Below, one piece after another: positions 47,378 to 58,270 of a stretch of 64,000 nt of DNA (its first letter is position 1; each line of letters begins with the position of its first letter). Below the pieces are notes generated by a model that saw nothing but the letters and a program-made list of their open reading frames with translations, was not told the origin of the DNA and did no database searches. The stretch covers positions 16,824,398-16,888,397 of the forward strand of contig OX421508.1 of the NCBI GenBank assembly GCA_949126835.1. Direction: 5' to 3'. A program made the translations under genes and the position numbers. Source of the stretch: Anisus vortex (taxonomy: Eukaryota; Mollusca; Gastropoda; Planorbidae).

Positions 47378-47498
47378 ATTTTTGGTCCGCCCCGGGTATT
47401 TTATTTCCCCGGTACCCTCCATTTCTGGAGGGCGTTCCCCTATCCGCCACCTGGGGAGGCGCTTGATGGGAGAACAACAGCAACTAACTCCACACGAG
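47378..47498 (-). ncRNA. Structured 5' leader of a LINE, minus copy (candidate)
   Basis: It is an inverted near-copy of 47953-48077. On the minus strand the conserved parts are CTCCCATC ... CGCC ... GGCG ... GATAGGGG, which can form a long stem-loop, and GGGTA ... TACCC. An extra perfect hairpin CCCTCC/GGAGGG lies between them. LINE 5' ends often carry self-cleaving HDV-like ribozymes. Whether this one does is not shown. Confidence 0.4.
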
Positions 47499-47508
47499 TA
47501 TTTTTACT

Positions 47509-47945
47509 AGTAAACTCGGCAAAATCATTAATTAATAATACCCATGGCGTAAATCGTAAGCTACTTGCAGACGACACGGAATTATACAATAGTTTCAATT
47601 CTCATCCTGCTTCATGTGCTGCGGCTGTAAAATCTCTTGAAGACTGCTGCATGTCAGTGAAATCGTGGATGGTGGAAAATAGGCTAAAGCTAAATGATGA
47701 CAAAACAGTGGCAATATTGTATAAGTCTCATGCTAAACTTAAAACCATTAAGCTAGAAGTAATACAAGTTGGCACTGCTGAAATTACCTTAAGTGACTAT
47801 GTAAAAGATCTTGGCCTGTTTATTGACAGTAAGCTTTCAATGACTACCCATATCAGCTCTGTCGTCCGGGCATGCTCTATGCAATTACGAGCCTTAGGTC
47901 AATTGCGACCTCATCTCAAGACTCGAATATTGCAACAGCTGCTTG
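47509..47945 (+). pseudogene. L2/CR1-like LINE reverse transcriptase, segment 2
   Basis: It continues segment 1. A frame with LLADDTELYNSF (motif C, A/FADD type), VKSWMVENRLKLNDDKT, LGLFIDSKLSMTTHI and a helical thumb-like end runs to about 47945, where the second LINE insertion begins. A frameshift near 47510-47535 changes the frame between TSKLGKII and NNTHGVNRK. Confidence 0.85.
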
Positions 47946-47952
47946 TGTGGGA
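47943..47952. other. Target-site duplication, left copy, of the plus-strand LINE insertion
   Basis: TTGTGTGGGA here and TTGTGGGGGA at 50175-50184 differ by one base and bracket the insert. Confidence 0.7.
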
Positions 47953-48077
47953 CTCGTGAGGAGTTGCTGAACTCCCATCGGGCGCCTCCCCAGGTGGCGG
48001 ATAGGGGAACCCATAAGATATGGCGGGTACCGGGGAAATAAAATACCCGGGGCGGACCAAAATCAGCAACTGCTGCC
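47953..48077 (+). ncRNA. Structured 5' leader of a LINE, plus copy (candidate)
   Basis: The start folds as GGAGTT-GCTG-AACTCC, then CTCCCATC pairs with GATAGGGG around an inner CGCC/GGCG stem, then CGGGTA pairs with TACCCG. The last two stems are conserved in the inverted copy at 47378-47498. The function is unproven. Confidence 0.4.
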
Positions 48078-48179
48078 TTGCAGTTAGTGGAGAGATCCAC
48101 AAAGGCTAGGGAACCTCACCCGAACAAAGAGGCAGCTATCCCAAGAGCTGTAAAGGGCATCCCCCCCAGAAGGTTGTGC

Positions 48180-50053
48180 GCAGGGCTAACAACCCAGCCA
48201 CACAAAAACACACTGTTACGAAAGCTAAATCACTTCTAAACAAACGGACAGATCTCAATGGTTTACGACCCAAGCCTGAACACGGACATGATTTGGAAAG
48301 GAAAGCCACTAAATTATGCAGAAAGAAAAAAAGTGGGAGAAAGCTAAACTACTGGAAATTGAAGAACTGGCAAGGAACCGAGATGTGAGAGGAAAGTACA
48401 TGAAAATAAAGGTTGAGAAAAATGGTTTTCAAGCAAGACCACACATGTGTGAAAATAAGCAGGGTGAGCTAATAACAGAAAACAACAGTTCTAGAGAGAT
48501 GGGCAGAATACTTTGAGGAACTACTAAATTAACCAAATACAGGAGAAAATGACACACAACAATATAACCTGCCTTATGGTAGACCAGACCCTCTTGTAAA
48601 CTCACCAACGCTAGAGGAAACAACAAAGGAAATAATGTCACTCAAGAACCATAAAGCCCCAGGAGAGGACCTTATCACAGCTTATTAAATATGGCGGGAG
48701 AGAGCTATACGTAGACATAAACAAGCTAATAGAAAAAATATGGCAAGAAGAAAAAATGCCTACAGATTGGGAAACTGCATTAGTAACACCAATACACAAG
48801 AAAGGGTCTAAACTTAATTGTGCAAACTATAGAGGAATCTCCCTTTAAAATGTTACATGCAAGGCTATGTCTAAATTAATAGCAATAGACTACAACAATA
48901 TACAGAAAATATACTAGGTGATTACCAACGTGGATTCCGACCTAACAGATCCACAAAAGACCAGATCTTTACCATTAGATGCCTGCTTGAAAAATGTTAT
49001 GAATATAATATACCAGTACATCAGCTCTACATAGACTACAAAATGGCTTATGATAGTATTAATAGAAAATATCTATATGAAACACTGGAATTCTTTGGGA
49101 TACCTAATAAGCTAACTAGACTGATATATATGACACTATGTAAATCTAGGAGTAAAGTCAAGGCTCAGGGAGAATACTCGCGTGAATTCCCAATTCAACA
49201 AGGACTACGACAAGGAGACTCACTATCGTGCATGCTATTTAACCTAGTATTAGAGAGAGTCATTAGAAACATTAATGTAGACACTAGAGGGACGATAACA
49301 GAATATTTCAATAGAGAAGCCCCCAACATACACCCCAGTGGAACCCTATATAGCCAACCTCTACAGTACCTAGCGTATGCTGATGATATAGCCTTACTTG
49401 GAAAGAATAAAAATGCCATTCAACAAGCTCTTACAGAGCTGGAAGATGCCTCAAAGCTGGCAGGACATGAGATCAATGACAACAAAACAAAGTACATGGT
49501 ACTGGTGAGGGATGATACAAAGGAAGAAGATAAGGAAGATTACAAAGCTAAGTATCGCACATTTGAAAGAGTAGATACTTTCAAATACTTAGGGTCAAGC
49601 CCTAATGAAAGAAATGAGATACTACCTGAAATAAAAGAAAGAATAGCTGCAGGAAATCGTGCCTATTTCAGCCTCCGAAATGTATTCCGCAACAAAAATA
49701 TATCGAAGAGAACAAAGAAGGTGATGTACAAAACCATTATAAAACCAGTGGTGATGTGCAGCAGTGAAACATGGACAATGTCAAAATACATTGAGACCTT
49801 GATTGATACCTGGGAAAGAAAAGTGCTGCGGAGGATATATAGAGCTGTGCAAGACGCAGATGGCTGGAGGTCAAGAACAAATGAAGAACTGTACACTCTG
49901 TGCGAGGAGCCAACGGTGGTAGCTGAGATAAAGAATGGCAGATTGAGGTGGGCAGGCCACTTGGAAAGAATGACAGCCAGAACAGTACATCACCAGAGAC
50001 CAAGAGGAAAGAGGCTTGGGGCAGATCAAGACAAAGATGGCTCGAAGCTATAG
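48180..50053 (+). pseudogene. LINE reverse transcriptase with frameshifts and stops
   Basis: The upstream part (48310-48990) encodes, in several frames, a linker rich in Lys/Glu, then KAPGED, WQEEKMPTDWETALVTPIHKKGS and NYRGISL, followed by a stop and further shifts. The last 336 codons (49043-50053) are open: AYDSINRKYL (motif A region), QQGLRQGDSLSCMLFNLVLE, YLAYADDIALLG (catalytic ADD), then a thumb and a C-terminal region with WTMSK, RKVLRRIY and GRLRWAGHLERM. The clade is not resolved; it resembles the endonuclease-RT elements of insects and cnidarians. It is a dead copy. Confidence 0.85.
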
Positions 50054-50174
50054 AGCCAGATCTACAAAATCTTGGTGTGCGGGCTTGGACAAAAAAGGCC
50101 CGGGATAGGCCCGAATTGAAGGAGGTGGTGGAGCAGGCCAAAGCCCTACATGGGCCTTAGGGATGGATGGATGA

Positions 50175-50720
50175 TTGTGGGGGATTCCGATAAAGCAGAT
50201 TGAGAGACTCCAGAAGGTGCAAAACAATGCTGCACGCATAGTATCTCTGGTCGAGAAGTCCGCTTACATCACCCCTGTACTTCGTGATCTCCAGTGAATC
50301 TCCACTGGCTTACCGTGCAGAAGCGAATTGAATATAAGCTTCTTTCCCTGACATTCAGCTGATTGGATGGCACTGTATCTTGCTATCTTCAGAACCTTCT
50401 TACAGAATATGCCCCATCAAGAGATCTGCGTTCAACTGCACAGTCGTTGCTCAAGGCTCCCAGTCTTATTGGACATAGGAAAAAAACTTTTGGAGTGCGC
50501 GCCTTTGAGTCAGTGGCGCCAATATTGTGGAAAAACTTACCTCTTGCACTAAAGCATGCTGAATCAAAGTAATTTAAAAAGAACTTAAAGACGTATCTGT
50601 TTGATTAGTCATTGTCTTATTGTGTTCTTGTAATCATGTCAAAACAGCGCACTGAGCCTGCTATTATAGCATGGATAGATGCGCTATAGAAATAGTCATT
50701 ATTATTATTATTATTAAACA
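50175..50720 (+). pseudogene. L2/CR1-like LINE, segment 3: C-terminus and 3' end
   Basis: Broken frames encode IERLQKVQNNAARIV, HWLTVQKRIEYKLLSLTF, YAPSRDLRSTAQSLL, KTFGVRAFESVAPILWKNLPL and LKTYLF, the typical C-terminus of L2-type LINEs. The 3' end is GATGCGCTATAGAAATAG followed by (ATT)n. It completes the element begun at 45526. Confidence 0.85.
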
Positions 50721-50749
50721 CACTGCTGCCTGCTGGCGCAAATACGTTT

Positions 50750-50960
50750 GCAGGCCCAAAACTCCTGCAGGGCGACAGGGATCCGTCGGTGGCGGGGGTA
50801 GAACCCGCGACGAGTGCAGGTTTTTCGGTGGACAGTCCGGTGAACTAACCGCTGGACCAGCCGGCTTTTCCGGGCCTGGAGTGTGTCCAAGAGTCTACCC
50901 AGCTCAGACAGGTACCTGATTTCGGACCGCCAGTCGAACGCGCTGCCGGCTCAGCCACCT
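50750..50960 (-). mobile_element. tRNA-derived SINE fragment
   Basis: On the minus strand, GGCTGGTCCAGCGGTTAG (A-box-like) and GCGGGTTCTACCCC (B-box-like) are spaced as in a tRNA. Next to it on the plus strand is TGGAGTGTGTCCAAGAGTC plus GGTACCTGAT, the tail shared with other SINE copies here. The tRNA part is diverged, so this is not a tRNA gene. Confidence 0.6.
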
Positions 50961-50966
50961 TGTCAC

Positions 50967-51150
50967 TAAATGAATGTATGTAGTACTATAGTACTATAGT
51001 AGAAGTTAAATGAATGTATGTAGTACTATAGTACTATAGTAGTAGTTAAATGAATGTATGTAGTTCTATAGTACTATAGTAGTAGTTAAATGAATGTATG
51101 TGGTACTATAGTACTATAGTAGAAGTTAAATGAATGTATGTAGTAGTTAG
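50967..51150. repeat. 40-bp minisatellite, about 4.6 copies
   Basis: The unit starts TAAATGAATGTATGTAGTAC and contains TATAGTACTATAGTAG. Copies differ by one or two bases. Confidence 0.93.
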
Positions 51151-52850
51151 ACATCTAAAAATAAAACGGAGAAGAAAACAAGGATGTTATATGTAATGAG
51201 TTCATAGAGTCCAAACATATATATGGAAGCAAACGTTATTGATGAAAGCGTAGGGTGGAGGGGTGGAGGGGCTGTCTATTCATATAATTGTAAAAACACA
51301 TTTGTTTCAACAGAGTTTAACTTTTCAAGCACTTAACAAATAAACGGATGTTTTAAAATTCCATTTTTCTGTTTGTTTGTTGAAAATATCTTTTTTTAGC
51401 TCGCTTCAAAGTCTCCATCGAAGTGATCGGGAGAACACAAAAGGCGGGAATTAATAAGTAATGTGCCTGCTTTACAGTGGCAGACGGCATGCCGTAGAGA
51501 AGAGGGGAAAATGTATGAATGAAACGAACGAAGGAACCAAAAAATGACGAGAGAGCAAGAGAGAGAGAGAGAAAGAGAGAAATGGAGAGAGAGAAAGTTT
51601 GTTCATCTCATTGTATTATTGTGTTTCTACAGCATCCGCAGGGATAACTTCGTGCATGGCTGGGTGCAATTTTTGTCCAAACAAATGGTGGGGGGGGGGG
51701 GGAGGAGAGGGAGACACGGGCGCCGATGAATGGGCCGATTGTGAAAGTGAAAGGCCCAAGACTGCGGGCGCACGCTCGCCCTGTATAGCTCGTTGTATGG
51801 CTCCATTATCCCAGCCATTGTCCTGCCAGTGAATGGACTTCCAATTTGGCATAATCTCTTGGGGGGGGGGGGGACGGGGGAGGGTGAGGGGTGTGACCCG
51901 ACCCTACCTTAAACAACCCTCCTTCTATTGGTTTCGATTTTTTTTTCTTCTGGTGTTTTTGTGTGTGTGTCGTGTGTGTGTATGTGTCATTTCCATATGT
52001 GTGTATATGATGTCCATGTATGTGTGTGTGGGTGTGTGTCTGTCATGTCCCTGTAGTTTTCTTGATGTAAAGAGTGTGCGGATTCCTTGGCACGTTAAAT
52101 CAATGTTTTGATTCCAGACCCCAGAAATCGAAAGAAAGAACTGGGGAAAGGGAAAGAGGCGTTGGGAAACACCAAAAGCTTTTCAATAAAGGCAAGGGAA
52201 GTCACTCCCAAATTTTTAAAAGAACAAAACCAGTCCCACTCACTCTCTATATCTCTGTTCCTCTTTGCGACTTGTCCTCCTGTCCTCTCCTCGTTATCCC
52301 TCTTTCTATGATATACATCCGTCTCCGACTTTCTTTTTTTCTTCCTTTCTCTAGACTCTAGACTACATATGTTTACAACTTCGTTTGCTCTCTTCAAAGT
52401 TTCTTCCATTTCCCTCAATCTATGTTTCTTTCTGTGTAACTGTATTACTATAATGTCTGTCTGTATCGCTCTCTTTAGTCAACTTTCTCCTTTCTCACTA
52501 AAGAACTTTCTTATCTTTCATTTTTCTTTACCTACATGTCTTCTCCGTTTATATATATATATATATTCTTTCTTTATTTAACTCTTTGTTTTTCTCTGTA
52601 TCACACTTTCTCTCAATCTCTACCTTTCTATCACGCTTCTCTCTTAATCCCCACATCTTTCTGCTTCTGCTGTTCTGTTCCTCACCCCCCCCACTCACCC
52701 CTGTCTCCATCGACATTGACCACCCCGGATAGTTTGAATTTATTCAAATACCTTATTTGTGAGTACAATATTTTCCAACAAGTTCCCGCTACTCTGCTGG
52801 TCATACGCTGACACGTTCTCCATAGATTATCTTCTTTTTGCTTGCCCCTG
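51151..52850. other. Non-coding stretch with simple-sequence tracts
   Basis: It holds GA-rich (about 51545-51600), poly-G (about 51690-51700 and 51861-51872), GT-rich (about 51960-52045) and pyrimidine-rich (52230-52680) tracts. Frames of 60-107 codons are low-complexity and show no domain. I see no gene. Confidence 0.6.
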
Positions 52851-52851
52851 T

Positions 52852-52852
52852 A

Positions 52853-52888
<36 letters not shown>

Positions 52889-52983
52889 TTTGTATAGCGC
52901 TGCCAACAAACATAATGTAAGCTCAGAGCGCGTTTAACATACAACTAAGAATACGAATATTACCCTAGGCCAGGTGACAGAGC
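52852..52983. repeat. (TAA)n microsatellite and dispersed repeat end
   Basis: About 13 TAA units lead into TTTGTATAGCGCTGCC and about 100 bases nearly identical to 3477-3583. The copy stops at AGAGC, where the other continues. Confidence 0.8.
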
Positions 52984-53800
52984 ATGTCCCTTGGCTTACT
53001 TATGTAAGGGTGACAACTCCGTCACCCTAAACGTCCCCCCCCCCCCCCCATCTTCGTTTTCAAATGTTTCATCTTCTAATCCAAAATAAAGATGAAAAAA
53101 AAAGAACCAGAAGCAAAGCAACCAAAATAAAATAAAAAGATGTCGCCATCTTGAAAAACGAAGATTTGCCACGTGGAAGCCGTTACAACGATCCTCAGAG
53201 CGATTAAAGGAAGATTTTCTTGCGGAGGTGTTTGGGAAGAGAGATGAGAGGAAGGAGGGAGGGAGGGGGCGTAAGAGGGTGAACGGAGTCAGCAAGAGAA
53301 ACAGAAAATAAAACATTTTTGGGTGAAGTGCTCCGTCCCAGCAAATTGAGAGAGAAAAAGAGAAAAACTTTTTTTTTCTTCTTCAAAAAGTCATTTGTTG
53401 TAATTGTCTTGGTCAACATGGCGGATATGACAGGAATTTAACCGACTCCATTATCTCGGTGAATCCCGTGAATTCTCGTCCACCGCCTTCTTGTGTTCAT
53501 CAATTCCGGCCCTTGTGTTGTGTTTGTGAAAAGATGTGAAGGCCCATTTCCTCCTCCCTCACCCTCCACTCGCCCCCCCCATACCCCATCTTTCTCCTTC
53601 TTCCCTCCTGCTTTGACTTGCCAAATAAGGTAAACACGAGATGTAACACGCGCGTGAATAAGGGGAGAGCCCTCTGGGTGAGCTCTTCGTTGCTCTCGAC
53701 TAGAAAAGGGGGACAAGTGGCGAGTGCAGAAATGAAATGAAAACAAGTCCGCGCGTCGCGCTTCTTTCTCACTCTGGAACAACAAGGCAAAAAGAATAAA
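52984..53800. other. Non-coding stretch
   Basis: It contains a poly-C run (about 53033-53049) and purine-rich strings. Frames up to 134 codons on the minus strand show no domain. Nothing else is recognised. Confidence 0.5.
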
Positions 53801-54130
53801 ACGAGGATGACAATGACACAATTTAATATGACAATAATACAATCAAAGGATGACAATGACACAATTTAATATGACAATAATACAATTAAACGATGACAAT
53901 GATACAATTAAAGAATGATGATGATACAAAAAGGATGATGATAAAATTAGAGGATGACAAAAATAAAAAAAGGATAGTATGATAAAAAATAAAGGAATAC
54001 GATGATAAAAATAATGGATGATAATGAACAAAATTAAAGGATGACGATAATATAATTAAAGTATGACAATGATCAAATTAAAGAATACTGATGATGATGA
54101 TGTTAAGAATGATAATAATAATAAAGATAA
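53801..54130. repeat. Degenerate GATGACAA/ATAATACAA repeat region
   Basis: A 56-bp unit containing AGGATGACAATGACACAATT is duplicated near 53803 and 53846 and then decays into shorter GATGA and ATAA words. Confidence 0.75.
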
Positions 54131-54495
54131 TAAAAGTTGATGATAAATGATAGTATTAAAGATAATGTGATAGTCAAGAAGACATTGCCAATTTTTAGTA
54201 GACTTTTAGTGATAGTAAAGTTACTCCTATTCTATTCTAAAGTTACTCCTATTCAAACTTCTTACTTTCTAACCACTAAGTCGGCGCGAATTCTAGTTCC
54301 AACAGCTGATATAATACGTTGAATAACTCTTAATACAATAATTTAATACAAAAGAATTTGTATTACTGCCTCGTGTATTACATTTTTTAACAAATTCTCA
54401 TTTAAATTTTCACAGAATACAACATCAAACTTGCACAAAAAACAACAAGAACAAAAACACCATAGATTGATAGACAGACGTGCTCAGACAGAACC
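54131..54495. other. AT-rich non-coding stretch
   Basis: Nothing recognisable apart from a short direct repeat, AAAGTTACTCCTATTC, near 54215-54255. Confidence 0.5.
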
Positions 54496-54817
54496 GACTT
54501 GCCGATAGCCGATAGAATGGGATCATATAGACTTGCAGATAACCGATAGAATGGGATCATATAGACTTGCAGATAACCGATAGAATGGGATCATATAGAC
54601 TTGCAGATAACCGATAGAATGGGATCATATAGACTTGCAGATAACCGATAGAATGGGATCATATAGACTTGCAGATAACCGATAGAATGGGATCATATAG
54701 ACTTGCAGATAACCGATAGAATGGGATCATATAGACTTGCAGATAATCGATAGAATGGGATCATATAGACTTGCAGATAATCGATAGAATGGGATCATAT
54801 AGACTTGCCGATTAACG
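54496..54817. repeat. 34-bp minisatellite, 9 full copies
   Basis: The unit starts GACTTGCAGATAACCGATAG and ends ATGGGATCATATA. Internal copies are identical. The first copy and the last three differ slightly (GCCGATAGCC, GATAATCG). Confidence 0.96.
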
Positions 54818-54903
54818 CCTAGTCAGATAAAAACAAACAAGTTGTCAGACAGACATACAGAGATTATAAGAACACGTAATAATGTTAGACTTGTTTTACG
54901 CCA

Positions 54904-55090
54904 GTCCCAGGGCCGTATCTAGGACTGGTGGGACCCCGTTCCCGATATCCAAATTTATGTGGGGGCCCCTCGTGGCCTCGCTTCTGCCTTCAGACATTGC
55001 TATGTAAGTCTGTGTTTTGGGATGTGTGTGGGGGCCCCTTGTTCCATGGAACATGTGGAACATGCCTAAATACGCCACTTACGCCTGTAT
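54904..55090. mobile_element. Possible small inverted-repeat element (MITE-like)
   Basis: The left end CAGGGCCGTATCTAGGA and the right end, read inverted, CAGGCGTAAGTGGCGTATTTAGG, are related. The interior has two GTGGGGGCCCC blocks. No target duplication could be fixed. Confidence 0.35.
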
Positions 55091-55740
55091 CAACCTGCGC
55101 TATTGTACGAAAACTAAAACGTATCACTCTACGTACGTAGACATACCAACAATATCCAATTTGGTTTTCGTCTGTGAATAAAAAATTTACTTCATTCTGT
55201 TTTCTTCTTCTTCGTCGTGAGGATGTGTGTAGTTATAATCAGTTCTCACTTCTCACACCTCGTCCTTTTTAAAGATTGGTCCTTTTGTGTGTGTGTCTGA
55301 ACTGGTCGTTTTTTTTAATAGTATTCAATTGAAACCATTGTTATATGTTCATGTTGATTTAAATATTACATAAGTTATTACTCTTTGACTATAAATTGAA
55401 CCTTGACAGTAAAAAGCCCAAGAACTGCCAGGCTACCAGAAAGTCGGTACAAGGGGATATCATTGCTCTAAGAAGTAAATGACGCCATTGTATTATTAAA
55501 ACTTACATCCTATGCTGTCTCAATTGAGCGATGGACAGGTAGTACCGTAATGTGCCGTGTTATTGCGGAGGCAATCAAGGATCTTCAAAATAAATAAAAA
55601 GTAAACAAGTTGATTTTAATTCGCAATGATGTCTTTTTTTTTTTCTGGAGAGAGAAAGAGTAAGAGAGAGAGAGAGAGAAAGCGTGAAACAGAAAGTAAC
55701 TTTTAATTATACACAAAGATGCTCGTATGTCAAATCTGTA
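55091..55740. other. Non-coding stretch
   Basis: It contains a GT tract (about 55285-55295) and a GA tract (about 55650-55680). No coding or structural signal is seen. Confidence 0.5.
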
Positions 55741-55743
55741 GTG

Positions 55744-56312
55744 TATAGAGCGTTTGCAATGGGCGTGGCTTAGGTTTTTTAGTGACGTATTTGTGCAAAT
55801 AGAAGACACTTGATGTACAAAAATGATGAAGTACTTCTTTATCATGCCAAATTCACATCTGAATATTGGCTATCCTACGCACAAATCATTAGATAAATCG
55901 TCGTAGATCATCTTACTAGTACAAGAGAAAGACTGACATGGTATTTTTTCAACAAATTTCAACATTTTAAGCACAATTCATCATCTTAATATCTGGCCGG
56001 TAAGTGTTGCATTTAAATGGATTTATTATAAGTGAATTATTGGAGTCATTCATTATTTTCATTGTAGGCCTAATCGTTCAATAGTACTGTAAAATTTTTA
56101 ATGTAAGAATCTTCTTGTGATAGGTCTATTAATCTAATATAGAATTAATAAAATCCATATTAATACTTTAATCATGATTTTAAACACAAAATATCAATAA
56201 AATAAGCTCGAGCCTATATGAAACAATATTAATACAGCGGCCATTGTACACCATTACACAAAATAAACAAAAAACACGTGATTTTTGTCACGTGATTGCA
56301 AACGCCCTATAG
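55744..56312. mobile_element. MITE-like element with GCGTTTGCAAT ends
   Basis: The left end is TATAGAGCGTTTGCAAT (55745-). The right end, read inverted, is TATAGGGCGTTTGCAAT (to about 56311). The ends are imperfect inverted repeats about 17 bp long around 550 bp of AT-rich non-coding DNA. A TA or TATAG duplication is possible. Confidence 0.5.
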
Positions 56313-56344
56313 GTTCCTAACAAATTCATCTCTTTCCCATACTA

Positions 56345-56600
56345 TGTGAGCTGGGAGCACGTGGGCCATGCGGCAGTGTGTTCGGCTGGCGTACCGAAGG
56401 TCCCAGGTTCACTTCCTGTTGCAGGCTAAGATTTTTTGTCGGTTCTGGAGTGTGTCCCTGAGTCTACCCAAATCTGATGGGTACCTTAGTTCGGGTAAAG
56501 TAAAGGCGGCTGTGCATAGTGCTGGCCACACAATCACCCAGTATGCTACGAATCGGAGCAAGCGAAATGTGCCCATTTGGCCCCTGGGGGCTACCTTCAA
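56345..56600 (+). mobile_element. tRNA-derived SINE
   Basis: It has GTGGGCCATGCGGCAGTG near its start, a B-box-like GGTTCACTTCC at about 56406, then TCTGGAGTGTGTCCCTGAG, TCTGATGGGTACC and TGCTGGCCACACA. The tail words recur at 7.9 kb and 50.9 kb. Confidence 0.65.
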
Positions 56601-57519
56601 CGACAAACTGTTCGGTGGACTAAAGCAACCACAGAATAGGTATAGAACAGAATGCGCAATCCCTATATGCGCAGTCAATAAAAGTGAAGCTCGATTCCGC
56701 CATTTTTTTACGACGCAAGGCAGCGGTCGCTAGAGACGCTTCTATAGTAAAATGAGAAAGTATATCTATAGGCGTACCATAAATATAAACAACAAGCCGA
56801 TATGTGCCCGATTCTTCGAACGGGCTTTTTTTTAAGAATATGCTTGACACATTATAGTTTTTTAGTTTTGTTTTTGCAACATACATAAAGTAGTATGTTT
56901 TTTTTTGTGGTCAGTATTTTTTAAATTTATTTTTGTTTTGCACACTTTATTATACACCAATTCAATATACAACTAAAAAGGAAAAACAAATAATAATACT
57001 TTTTTTTTATTTCTTGCTCAAAGTATGACCACTATGATCGAATTTTGTGAGTTTATTGGGTAATTAAACTCTTTCTGTAAAACAGAACTCACATGTCATT
57101 TAAAAAGTACTGTTAATTCAAAAATGATTGTTTGATATATTTTTTTGCTACAACATTAGTCGTAGATCAATATTTATTTATTTTTTTGTTTTTTTTTTGT
57201 TTTTGTTGGTGTTTTTTGCTATTTATTTATTGTTGCTTTGGAAGCAAACTTAGAATTAAATTTTAATTCAACAGGAAAAACAATAACAACTGAAACCGAT
57301 ATGAATCATAGTTTATACAACGTATACGACATGAATTAAAACTTTAAAAAGTTGGTCCGGCAAATTCAAACATTGCCCGGCAATAAAAAAATTTCCCGCT
57401 ACATAGTTTATAAGACGTATACGATACAAATTAAAACTTTAAAACGTTGAGCTCGGCAATTTAAACATTGCCTGGCAATTGAAAAATTTCCCGCTACAAA
57501 GTTTATAAGACGTATACAC

Positions 57520-58270
57520 AGAATAGTTTTAGAACAGAATGCACAATCCCTATATACGCAGTCACTGAAAGTTACCATTTTCCGCAATGCAGCGGTCGAT
57601 AGAGACGCTACTATAATAAAATGAGAAAGGGTATCTACGTCTGCCATAAATATATACAATATATATAGGGCCTACATTATCTTTCATTATAGGCTTACTT
57701 TTATATAAATTTGACTTAATTACCCATTTTGTTTTCAACATTATAGGATTAGGCCAATATGATGTAAAAATATTTATTACCCGGTACTGATTTGAAAAAT
57801 AATGGCTTAGACGTATCTCGGTACCGGTAACTAAATTGCTACGGCTACCGGTACATAAATATATACTTTTTAAACCAAAAAAAAATTTTTAAATTATGAA
57901 GGGAAATAGGCATATAATTCATAATGAGTTAATATGAGGTTGTTTATGCCGTTGTTTATCCTTTATGGAGTCAGGAAAGCCATGCAGTTTGACATGCTCT
58001 TTTTTACGATAATCAGTCGTTTTCGCATCATTGTTGTAGTTTATTACACAACCGTTTATGCACATTAATTTTGCCTGAAATATTAGCTTTGGGTGTTCGA
58101 ACTTGTAGATTTGAAGAAAAGGCCGTTGTAGGCTAAATAAGCATATATATAGAGTGTAACCAGGACCGCTGCGTTTAAATAAGCTTAGTATGGCGTCAGT
58201 ATTACTGCCCAAAACAGAAATAAAATGCGATTGCGCATTCTGTTTTATACCTATTCTGTGGACATATACA
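57520..58270. repeat. Inverted arms inside the long-period repeat unit
   Basis: ACAGAATGCACAATC (about 57534) and GCAGCGGTC (about 57591) recur inverted as GATTGCGCATTCTGT (about 58229) and GACCGCTGC (about 58164). The arms of roughly 80-120 bp enclose about 550 bp. The same pair occurs one unit later, at about 59530 and 60230. Confidence 0.6.

Larger units (their letters stand above)
45939..47498 (-). mobile_element. LINE copy with 5' leader and endonuclease only, inserted in the L2-like LINE
   Basis: Read on the minus strand it begins CTCGTGTGGAGTT, has a structured leader (47498-47378), a 30-bp minisatellite, a linker and then an APE-type endonuclease, and ends within that domain. This is the reverse of the usual 5' truncation of LINEs. 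A 16-bp palindrome (45936-45951) spans the left junction. Confidence 0.7.
47953..50174 (+). mobile_element. LINE copy with 5' leader and reverse transcriptase, lacking endonuclease
   Basis: It starts CTCGTGAGGAGTT, has the same structured leader as the minus copy, passes straight to the pre-RT linker, and ends with GGGCCTTAGGGATGG and a short (GGAT)n tail. Target duplications of 10 bp are visible. The endonuclease has been lost by internal deletion. The 3' tail and target duplication are typical of target-primed insertion. Confidence 0.8.

Noticed and set aside
46898..47960. A 353-codon plus-strand ORF with AVPTVYHRTQ repeats as a single protein
   Set aside because: It is a chance join of antisense LINE sequence, the 30-bp minisatellite and the L2 RT segment.
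50800..50875. tRNA gene on the minus strand
   Set aside because: It has A- and B-box-like words but a diverged body, a SINE-type tail and no acceptor stem pairing that I can confirm.
53438..53862. Overlapping minus-strand ORFs of 134 and 120 codons as a possible host exon
   Set aside because: Low-complexity composition, no domain, no convincing splice sites and no matching neighbours.
54496..54817. CRISPR-like regular array (also considered for the 46-bp, 30-bp and 19-bp arrays)
   Set aside because: The repeats are contiguous with no unique spacers, and the content is eukaryotic. These are minisatellites.
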